From: Corella eumyota
Taxonomy: Eukaryota; Chordata; Ascidiacea; Phlebobranchia; Corellidae
Assembly (NCBI GenBank): GCA_963082875.1
Contig: OY720100.1
Coordinates: 1,798,001 to 1,862,000 of the forward strand
Length of the DNA: 64,000 bases
Direction of reading: 5' to 3'
The position numbers and the translations under genes were made by a program. Below are positions 55,619 through 64,000 of the stretch, piece by piece (the stretch's first letter is position 1; each line of letters opens with the position of its first letter). The notes below the pieces were generated by a model, which was not told the origin of the DNA, did not search any database, and worked only from the letters and a program-made list of their open reading frames with translations.

Positions 55619-58600
55619 ATGGTAAATAAATAAATACTGGATAAATATTAACCTAATTACACGCTAGAAATTTGTTTAACAAGACTGATTAACTTTCCGC
55701 ATTTGTTTTTATATTTATTTAAATTGATAAGTTAATAGATTGTTATAAAACACTTTTTTGTATTTTTATCAAAATTTAACGAATTTTTTTTTAGTTTCCA
55801 GGTTACACAGACTCATATATAGAACCATCAGTAAGTTTGGTTTTATTTAAGATTTTACTTTGTTTAAAAATTGAATAATTGTTTAATTAAATAATTACAA
55901 TATTAAAAGTTAAATAATTAAAATATTACAAAAAATTTTTGCTCTGTTAGTTTATGTATTTTTATTATTTTAATAACTTTTTTATTAATAGTAACATGAC
56001 GTTATCTTAATACAAAGTTAAATTAATCAAAAATAAACAATTGGTTTAGGCTGTAAAAATTTTTACTTTTATAAAAACAACTTAATTTTTATTATCTGTA
56101 GTCAGCACAAGATGAGAGATATTCATTTATTGCTGAGTGGTACGACCCTCAAGCTGCATTAATAAGAAGATATCAATTTCTTTACTACCCAAAAGACAGC
56201 AGTATTGAAATGGTATGAACATTAGGTTATGAAATAATCTTTTATTTAAAAAAGAGGTTGAAATAGTAGTTTATATAACATTTCACATTAAGATTAACTT
56301 CTTCATCAATTTATATTTTTACTTTTTTGTGACCTTTTTTGGTTTTTTTAAAAATTTGGCTTAATTTATTTAAGTATGTTGTAAATTATCATTTTTTTTT
56401 AGTTTGACATTAAAAATCGGCGCAAGTTTTTGAGTCGAACAAAATTTGAAAGTGTGACTTTAGATGATTTGTTTATTGGAAGCAAGATCAGTATTTACTC
56501 GAGACAACTCACTTTCGTTGATTTCGGAGACAACTTTACACAAAGTAAACTTGGAAACAAGGAGGAAAAGTAAAAAACTAAAAAAATATTGTAGTAATAA
56601 ATTAAATATTTAATTTCGTGTTAAAAGTTGTTTTATTGTATATAAGTTGGCAATGTAATGTTTTTTTTTAAAACAAGATAAGGTTAAATATTTATAAGTT
56701 AAGTTTAGTAGACAATAATAAAATTAATGAATTTTAAAATTAAAAAAAATGCTGTTTTTGATGCCTGTGTAAATGTACACATGGGAATATTAGTTGGAAG
56801 TTGTGACCATATTCTGATATTTAAAATGAGCCTTTAATTTGGGCAATTTACTAACTTAACAAAAATTTCAAACAACGTCTTGGATAAAAAATAATTTTAT
56901 TTTCTTGTTGTACTTTTCAGAACTTTGGCTTTAATAAAACCAGATTGTGTGCCCCATCTTGGTACCATCATCAACAGCATGAGAGAGAATAATATAAGTT
57001 TGTGCAAAGCAAAAATGGTGCAGATGTCAAGAAAGGATTCTCTTAGGTTTTATGAACAACACCAATCACAACCTTTCTACAAGTAAGTTTTTAAATGGAT
57101 AAAGGTGTTAAAAATATAAAAATAATATTATATGTTTATAATATTTTGTTGGTTGACTAGTAAATCTTAAAAAAACATTTGGATTTTCATTTTGTTTCAG
57201 ATTATTTTTTTAACATTACATCAACTTGCCAAAACCCAAATATTTTAGCAGTGTTTATTGGGTTATATCTAACTTAATTTGGAATTAACTTAATAATTGC
57301 TAATAATTTTAGTTCCATTGTTGATTATCTGACTAGTGGACCAATCGTGGTAATGGAAATAATGGGACCGAATGTAATCGCGGGATGGAATAAATTGTTG
57401 GGAAACCCTAAAGAGGAACCGAACTGTTTGAGAGCAATGTTTGGGAAAGATTCCACTAGAGATGTTGGTCATGGATCAGCGGACACGAGTTCTGCGACAA
57501 AGGTGATTGACTAATTTTTAAGAGATTTAAAAACCTAATTTTTTTGTATTTTATCTTGTAAATTTATGACCTTGGTTTTTGTATTAACTTTTTAAATTCT
57601 TTTTTAAAAAAATACCATAGACAAAATTTATTGTAGTATGTAAATATCCAATTTTTAATTGCCTTTTTATAATTGAATATTTATCAATATATTTTAAAAT
57701 TTGTTTGTTTTGTGGTTGGATTTAAAGATCCTTTTTGTAAAAATCTATATTAATTTACTTTTCAGGAGTTGGATTTTTTCTTCTCAGAGCAGGGAAAGTC
57801 CCTCGCTAACACAGCCAAATGTGAGAACTCAACCTGTTGTGTTATTAAACCCCATGCTGTTAAGGCTGGACTGATTGGTGATATTCTTACTGTAATTAAG
57901 GACAATGGGTTCAGTGTGTCAGATATGTGGATGGTAAGATTATATTTTAATATCTTTTATTTTTTTATCCATCATGTGAGAAGGTCGACTTCATGACCCA
58001 AACATAGACTAACTCCAGTTGTCTCCACCCAGTCTCGAGTTGCCTTTAGCAGTTTGGGATATTATAAAATATAATTGCCCATTAATTAATCTGCTGATAA
58101 AGCGCTGGCTCAGCCAAAGTTTATACCATTTACACCGGCTTACTTAAGGGCTCTTTAGCATAGAAGCAGTAGGCACTAGGGTGCCAAGTAGGCACTAGGG
58201 TACACTAGGGTGCCAGTATTAAACTAATGTAACTTAACTTTACTTTTATACGAGTGTTTTAAACCTTTTCATTTACTGAATTGACCCTTTTAGCAAAATG
58301 TTGAGAAAGCCAATGCAGAGGAGTTTTATGAGATCTACAAAGGAGTAGTGGCAGAGTATCAAAGTATGGTGAATGAGTTATGTAATGGACCAAGTGTTGC
58401 ATTGGAGATAGTTGGCAAAGGGGATTCGATTGCAACTTCTTTCAGAGAGTTATGTGGTCCAGCTGACCCTGTGAGTATTTTTAATGCCAATGTTTTAAAG
58501 TTTGGTTTCAACTGCTGGCATGGAAAGCTGTTTTTCAAAATTGTTTTATTTTCTTAACTTTATGAAATCGTAGACTATTTTAAGATTTAAAATTTCTTTA

Positions 58601-58806
58601 GAAATTTTTTTATTAAAAACTAAAAAAAAAACTAAAAAAATCATTATTTTATTGTCATCGTGTAGGAAATAGCTCGACATTTAAGACCCAAAACCTTGCG
58701 GGCAATGTTTGGAAAAGATAAAATTCAGAATGCTGTCCACTGCACAGACCTACCAGAAGATGGCGTCCTTGAGGTGGAATATTTCTTCAGGATTCTGAAA
58801 AATTAA
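55619..58806 (+). CDS. NME7: NME7, gamma-tubulin ring / axonemal NDP-kinase-family protein
   Basis: Nine exons: 55619-55621, 55795-55830, 56102-56212, 56403-56569, 56921-57082, 57313-57502, 57766-57933, 58294-58470 and 58666-58806. They give 384 residues (human 376). The first coding exon holds only the ATG. A DM10 domain (FIAEWYDPQAALIRRYQFLY, TLDDLFIG) precedes two nucleoside-diphosphate-kinase domains. The first starts TLALIKPDCV and has its histidine in RDVGHGSAD. The second starts CCVIKPHAVKAGL and has NAVHCTDLPEDG, so both keep the catalytic His. Vertebrate NME7 is a microtubule inner protein of motile cilia and a gamma-tubulin ring component. Intron 7 contains a SINE copy. Confidence 0.96.
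57965..58178 (-). mobile_element. tRNA-derived SINE, head truncated
   Basis: This copy in NME7 intron 7, inverted, has GTGAGAAGGTCGACTTCATG, CCACCCAGTCTCGAGTTGCC and GCTGGCTCAGCCAAAG. It is followed by a tiny tandem repeat of AGGCACTAGGGT units (58,170-58,215). Confidence 0.75.
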
Positions 58807-59030
58807 AACCTTTTTATTTTTAGTCTTGCAAATTTTAATAAATCGATATTTTCTATATTCATGTTCGTTGCTGGGTTTATTTAGGGTTATACATTAAAGA
58901 TTTGTCCAATTATGTTAAATTGCTTTTACACTTTAACTTAAACTTTATAAGTCATGGTTGCATTTTACATTACAGTTGTCTAAGTATAACACATATTTAA
59001 AGGATATATTTTATAGATTAACTGATATAA

Positions 59031-59255
59031 CAGGTAACGTGGTGTAGTGGTCAGAACTCTTATCTACATGAGGTCCTGGGTTTGATCCTCAATGCTCCTA
59101 TGCTTAAGCGCCCTTAAGTAAGAGGCTTCATTGAAGAATTATAACCTATTATATTCTAAACTACCAAAGTCAACTAGAGTCTGGGTCGGGGTAACAAATG
59201 TTACTTACTCTATGTTTAGGTTGTTAAGTTGACTTCCCCACATCAAGGATAAACA
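59031..59255 (+). mobile_element. tRNA-derived SINE with internal deletion
   Basis: A box ACGTGGTGTAGTGGTCAGAA, B box GGGTTTGATCC and tail TTCCCCACATCAAGGATAAA are present. About 45 bp of the middle (the CTATAAACGGTATGAACTCC part) is missing. Confidence 0.75.
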
Positions 59256-59502
59256 AATAAAATCCGTAAAAAATGTGGTAACCGCACTTTTAAAATAGGA
59301 GCCAAGTGCTCGGTTTGTTTACGTTGATTTTTGACGCAAAAAACTTTTTTTTTTAATAATTAATCAGTGATAAGGACTTAATAATTGCATAATTTTGCAA
59401 CTGATAACTAAACATTTTGGATCCACAAGACTTAAGAATCCGGATTCGAATCCTCGCATTGTCAAGTGTATTCCGGTCCTGTGGGATTCTAACATTTTTT
59501 TT

Positions 59503-59732
59503 TGTATATATTTTTATCCTCGATGTGGGAAAGTCGAATGCGCGACTTAAACAAAGAGTAACATAAGTTACTCCGACCCAGTCTCGAGTTGCCTGTGGCA
59601 GTTTGGGATATTATAGATTATAATTGCCCTAATAATTATGCTGCTGATTAAGTGCTGGCTCAGCAGGAGTTCGTATTGTTTATAGCGCCTTACTCAAGGG
59701 CGCTACAGCACCACTACACCACGCTGCCGGTC
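59503..59732 (-). mobile_element. tRNA-derived SINE with internal deletion
   Basis: The plus-strand reading has TTTATCCTCGATGTGGGAAA, CCCAGTCTCGAGTTGCCTGT, GTGCTGGCTCAGCAGGAG and the head end CCACTACACCACGCTGCCGG. The segment between the GCGCTACAGC part and the A box is deleted, removing the B box. Confidence 0.8.
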
Positions 59733-60700
59733 TTTTATTTTTAACAAGTCGTTTTTAAATCAAAATTTACCAGAAAAAGTTACAAAATTTATTTTACATT
59801 TTCCCTTAAAAAAAGTGCAAAATATTATGGACACAAACCTAGAATTTTAAATTATTTAATTTATTGTAAAAATGATATTAGCAAATAAAAGTGAGACTTC
59901 AAAGTCCTTATTAAATTATTATAAGTGTATGAAATTTAAGCAAATATTGAGGGTTTTAGTAATAAATTTCAATTTCCAGCAAGACCTGGTGTCATAATTT
60001 AACTTTATTAAAGCTAAGAAAACTCATAAATATCCAGGGTCATAAAAAATATAACCTTTGTTTTGTTGACTCATAAGACTATAAATTTAATGATGTTTGT
60101 GATGTAACAGTTAAGACGAATATTAAGTAAGAGGGGTGGTAACTATATGCCTGCCTACTTATTTTTTAATCATTTTATTTTGTTTGAGAAAAGGATTTAA
60201 TCTTGTATTTTCAAGTTTTTAAATTAATAAATATAATTTACAGTATAATCTTAAAGGTCACTATAATAACCAATTTAAAATTTAGTCAATTCCTAATAAC
60301 ATTTGTGTTCTTTAAATTTTTTAATTGTTTTTTTGATGTAAAAATTTAAAATTTTGTCACTTAAAAAATAAAATAAATTTAGAAATTAAAAACTGTTTTA
60401 ATTATTAAATAAAAATCTATTAAAATGATTTTTTTTTTCTTTTAAAAATTTCGCATATTTTTATTTTACTAAAAAAGAATAAAAGAAAAATTAAATTTTT
60501 TTAAACAATTTTTCTCATAGATCAAAATATTGTGTTTGTAGCGCCATGATAACAATCTTCGGGTGTTCGCCCATCGTTTAAACAAACATCTTTATGACAT
60601 CACAGTGACCACGTGACCTAATGATTTACTGGTCGAGTAAACACGCGAACATATTTAAGGAAAAAGATCTGTTAAAATTTTAAAGTTACGAAACTTCACG

Positions 60701-61735
60701 ATGAAGATTTTTGTTGTTGTTTTTGTTCTTGCGATTGTGGTTGTGACGTCATCACAGGAGATTGCCAACCAACAATCGGTAATTATTGTTTTGTTAAATT
60801 AGCAAAAGTTTAAAAATTTGAGTAATTTTGTCGAGAACTCGCTTAAAAAATTATAGTTTTAAAGAATAAAAATATATATTTTTTTCTATAAGTATATATA
60901 TTGGTACAAACTACGTTTTTTTGCAATATTTTTATTAATCGCGCACTTGTAATTTACTCTAAAATGTTACGGATACAAAATCAAAATTTCTCTAAAAATA
61001 ATAACTTTTTGCAGAACCACAAGTTTTCGAAAGAAGCTCAGGCATTGTTTCGCAAAGCAACTTTAAATGTGATCAAAGAGTTATGTTTATGTAAAAACCC
61101 GAACCCCGAAATCTGGAATACTTTTTGTAAATCTTCGCTTCATTATTTGATAGGGGACCAAAACGAGAAACGTTCAGATGAAAGCTTTTATCGTAAGTTT
61201 TGGTCTTTTTGGGATTTTACTAATATTAAAAATTACTTTATAATGGTTAAAGGTTTTTGTTTTTTTTAACGTATGCGTTTTTGATGTTTTTTGTTGGCTT
61301 TTTTGTAGGTTTTTGGTCTTATTATCATAGAAGTAGTAGTATATTAGGGTTTGCAAAACATGTTACAATATATTGCGTTTTTTACCAATTTAAAAAAATT
61401 AATTTATAATATTTTAGAATTTTTTTGCTATTTTTTTAAACGTAGTTTGGCGTATACGTTTTTAATCAAATTTAACAAACTTATATTTATTGTTGGCACA
61501 TTTATCGCGTTCATACTTTTATACATTTTTGTTATAGTGTTTGTTTTCTTTTGTTTTATTTATTATTTTTTTTACATTTTTTGCCCTTTTTTAACAACGT
61601 TGGCCAAAGTAAAACCTTTATTTCAAAAACCGTAACATAATTTAAAAGTTATTTTTTTATGTTTTAGAATCGAAGAGATCTTGCTTTGACTGCACCGTAA
61701 GCGACCCAATCTGCTACACTAGTTGTCCACAGTAA
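60701..61735 (+). CDS. Small cysteine-rich secreted protein, unknown
   Basis: Exons 60701-60778, 61015-61192 and 61668-61735 give 107 residues. A clear signal peptide covers 1-19 (VVVFVLAIVVVTSS). The mature part of about 88 residues has seven cysteines: ELCLCKN, NTFCKS, then RSCFDCTVSDPICYTSCPQ at the C-terminus. The last exon is dominated by cysteine spacing CxxC-x6-C-x3-C. An odd cysteine number could mean a covalent dimer. The compact structure, promoter close by (ATATTTAAGG about 50 bp upstream) and signal peptide suggest a secreted effector or structural peptide. No family was recognised. Confidence 0.75.
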
Positions 61736-63119
61736 TAATTATTTAATTCCAATTAATCAATAGTTCTAATTATAAACCTATTGTGAATAAAAAAATTGTT
61801 TGAAACTATTAATCGTGGAATTTAAGACTACGCCCTGTTTATCAACATCATAAAATATCAAAATAATCGGTTGTTGTGACGTCATCCTGTAACCATTGTT
61901 GCTTAACACGTTCCTTACACAAGAGCTGCACCACCCCCATCAACAAATTGCGGCCAGGTGGTTTGTAGGTCACGTGATAAAGGTGATTGTTAACAAACAA
62001 TGACTTTGAACACCCGAATCCTCAAACTAACTCATCGCTTACCACTTCCCATGGTGACGTCACAATAAAGGGATTAATGATGTAATAAAACGAGTTAAGC
62101 AAACAAAAGAGCGCGACTTCTTGGCATGCGATGTTGTTCTTAAGAACCAAATTAACGACATAATTGTTTAAGTAAGAACCAGATATTAGGTCTTGACTTG
62201 CAATATAGTTTGAACTTTGATTCAAATAAGGTTGTTGAACTAAGTCGCGGTGGGGTCGTAAAATATTACTCAGAACCATTTTAAATCCTATTCTCCAAAA
62301 AACAAAGCATTTTTTCGTAACTTTTATTTTGAAGAAACGTTTATGACAATACATGATGACGTCATAGATCGATAACGTCACTGCTATGACGTAATCGTAG
62401 TCAATATATTTTAAGCTGTGCGCGTGTATATGCTGAATTTTAAAAAAGTTTGCTGCTCCTAAGAATCTGACGTCATAAGATCACTTACAGTGACGTCATC
62501 AAGTGAAGACTTGTAACCGAATCGCGCGCTGGTCACCACCATATCTGTTCCTGACGTGGCATGTGTAGGTGCCGCGATCAAATGGAGCAGCGCGGTAGAT
62601 TATAAGGGATCCTGACTCAAGAACCGCGATCTTAGGTTGTTGGATTCCATTCTCGAATACAGCCTAAATTAATATAATTTTATCCTTAGTTAAAAATGGG
62701 GATTTGTTGCATTAATCCGCACTGGTTTTTCCTAGAGCTATTATATTTTAAAACTGCTTTGTTGTTGTATTAATTAAGTTTTAGATTGTAAGAAAGGTAA
62801 TGTTAAAACACCCAAGACTTAAGTTTTCTCTGAAAAAAGATTATGTAAAGCAGAAGTGTTAAGGAAGTACATCACAAAACATTTTTTAAACACTTTTACC
62901 TCGTTGGTATAAACAGCTCTTTCGTTCGGTAGGGTCCAATAATAATACAAGGGGTTGCTGCCCACTGACGGACACTTTAAAGTGATATGTTTGCCCACTC
63001 GAACGTATTTGGTGCTAGAACGCAACCTTCGAATTTTTGGCAATGAAAAGCGAAGCTAAACAATATTTTAGGGTTTAATTACGTCATCAAAGGTGATTAA
63101 AAATATGATTATGACGTCA
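60743..63119. repeat. TGACGTCA cluster C
   Basis: About seven exact copies (near 60743, 61876, 62053, 62356, 62468, 62491 and 63112). One lies inside the signal-peptide coding part of the small secreted gene; the rest lie in the gap and introns of the Ig gene. Confidence 0.8.
61736..62498. other. Convergent gap secreted peptide / Ig gene
   Basis: 3' UTR territory of both genes. A 119-codon minus-strand open frame (62,022-62,381) has no family feature and is taken as chance. Several TGACGTCA copies lie here. Confidence 0.5.
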
Positions 63120-63246
63120 CTATACCTTAAAATCAACAACTCTTGTGACGTTGCCAAGGAAATTTGAGACTACGCACAAATATTTTCCCGCCAACTTTGA
63201 TGTAAAATCTCGAATCACCAACTTTCCATCGTGCTGAACGAACATC
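62499..63246 (-). CDS. Immunoglobulin-domain protein, 3' end only
   Basis: The last three exons, 63246-63126, 63055-62900 and 62663-62499, join in phase. The first visible exon starts in mid-codon, so the gene continues beyond the right edge or in exons not seen. It encodes the second half of one Ig domain (KLVIRDFTSKLAGKYLCVVS) and a complete C-terminal I-set-like Ig domain. That domain has Cys in HITLKCPS, Trp in YYYWTL, and the D-x-G-x-Y-x-C motif in FDRGTYTCHV. The stop follows eight residues after the last strand, with no transmembrane segment or anchor signal, so this isoform is probably secreted or extracellular. Which Ig family it belongs to cannot be told from this part. Confidence 0.75.
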
Positions 63247-64000
63247 CTTGAAAAATAAAAACAAATTTAGTTTTATTTTGTGCAAACTGATTTATAAGCT
63301 TAAGTTTAATATTGCAATAAATCTTTTTAATAAGTAAGGCTAGAAAGACAAAAATTTAAAATATTATTATAATAGTTTAATTACCTATTTTTAAAATAGC
63401 CAAAACTAAAAATTATTTTTAGATACAATAAAAAGATATTAAATTGTATTTATTACGTCATTAAAACATTAAATTCCGCGCATGAATGATTGCTTATTGT
63501 TGTCTAACTTTGACATTTCAAAGTTTGATTTACGCATAAAGTAAGTGACTTGTTTTAGGCTAAGTTAAGGCCTTAAAACTTTTTTAAATGCTTTGTTTTA
63601 TTAAGCTGTTGTTAAGTTAGGTTGGTGAAAAAAGTTATAGTTAAACCCCAAGTAGTTTTTGAGCTAAATCAACTGAATTAGTGCGAAAATTGGAAATCAG
63701 TAAAATAAAGTAAGTTTTAAATTTTTGTTGTATTTTAAATTCATGCTTTTACTGTTTTTATCACATTTAAAAATACTTAGAAATGTTTTGTATTTAAGAT
63801 TAATGTGTACAACTTGGTGCAACCTGCAAAGTTTAGCTTTGTGCTTTTAGTCCTACGCTAAACAGTTAATGCCACTTTTTGTTTAAGCTAGTTTAAGGCA
63901 CGCTTTGTTTTAAAAAAAAGTCTGTTAATTTTGGGCATAGTAAAGCATAAATGTTGATGTGTTAGTATGTTTAAGCGATAAAACTGTTAAAACCTTAATT
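63247..64000. other. Right-edge sequence
   Basis: AT-rich sequence, either a long intron of the Ig gene or its upstream part. No coding exon, RNA gene or repeat is recognised. Confidence 0.5.

Larger units (their letters stand above)
58807..60700. other. NME7 to secreted-peptide gap with two SINEs
   Basis: This 1.9 kb AT-rich gap holds the NME7 3' UTR (AATAAA at 58,839), two SINE copies in opposite orientation (listed), and the upstream region of the small secreted gene. No other gene is seen. Confidence 0.55.

Noticed and set aside
61351-61635. 94-codon hydrophobic open frame
   Set aside because: It lies inside intron 2 of the secreted-peptide gene. T-rich DNA always reads as Phe/Leu-rich hydrophobic peptide.
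62022-62381. 119-codon open frame on the minus strand
   Set aside because: No domain, signal or splice partner. It lies between two gene ends and has the composition of the AT-rich background.

Overview
The window looks like nuclear DNA of a sea squirt (tunicate), most probably Ciona or a close relative. It is AT-rich and gene-dense. Introns are many and short with plain GT-AG ends. The proteins are clearly chordate-like, and tRNA-derived SINE copies of one family are scattered in introns and gaps. This organism call is inference from gene content and layout, not from a database match. All gene models were spliced by eye, and exon lengths and phases were checked for an open frame throughout.

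Left part (1-14,020). The 3' part of an unknown gene built on a duplicated exon module (92-895) faces an intronless O-fucosyltransferase POFUT2 (1,296-2,570, minus). POFUT2 diverges from DNAJB9, an ER J-domain co-chaperone (3,482-5,421). Behind DNAJB9 lies the most unusual region: a tandem array of four small secreted proteins (6,574, 8,513, 10,671 and 12,747). They keep the DNAJB9 signal peptide, J-like fold and intron position but have lost the HPD motif, and most end in a new cysteine-bearing tail. Promoters and 3' flanks are duplicated with the genes.

Middle part (14,400-43,400). In order: a RING/TPR protein with a PPxY motif; the N-terminal acetyltransferase NAA10; an unrecognised 12-exon gene (minus); the ciliary protein CIMIP1 (minus); a four-span MARVEL-type membrane protein; histidase HAL; the peroxisomal ether-lipid enzyme AGPS with an N-terminal PTS2 signal; and a RASEF-type Rab GTPase (minus). 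The introns and gaps of 26.3-33.5 kb and 41.8-42.9 kb are studded with the palindrome TGACGTCA.

Right part (44,500-64,000). Ribosomal protein RPL8 hosts two virtually identical H/ACA snoRNAs and a box C/D snoRNA in its introns. Then come MAD2L2 (REV7), CDC42 with two alternative CAAX-bearing last exons, a tRNA-Gly(CCC), the ciliary kinase-family protein NME7, a small cysteine-rich secreted protein, and the 3' end of an immunoglobulin-domain gene that runs out of the window. I saw no retrovirus-like element, CRISPR array or bacterial feature.
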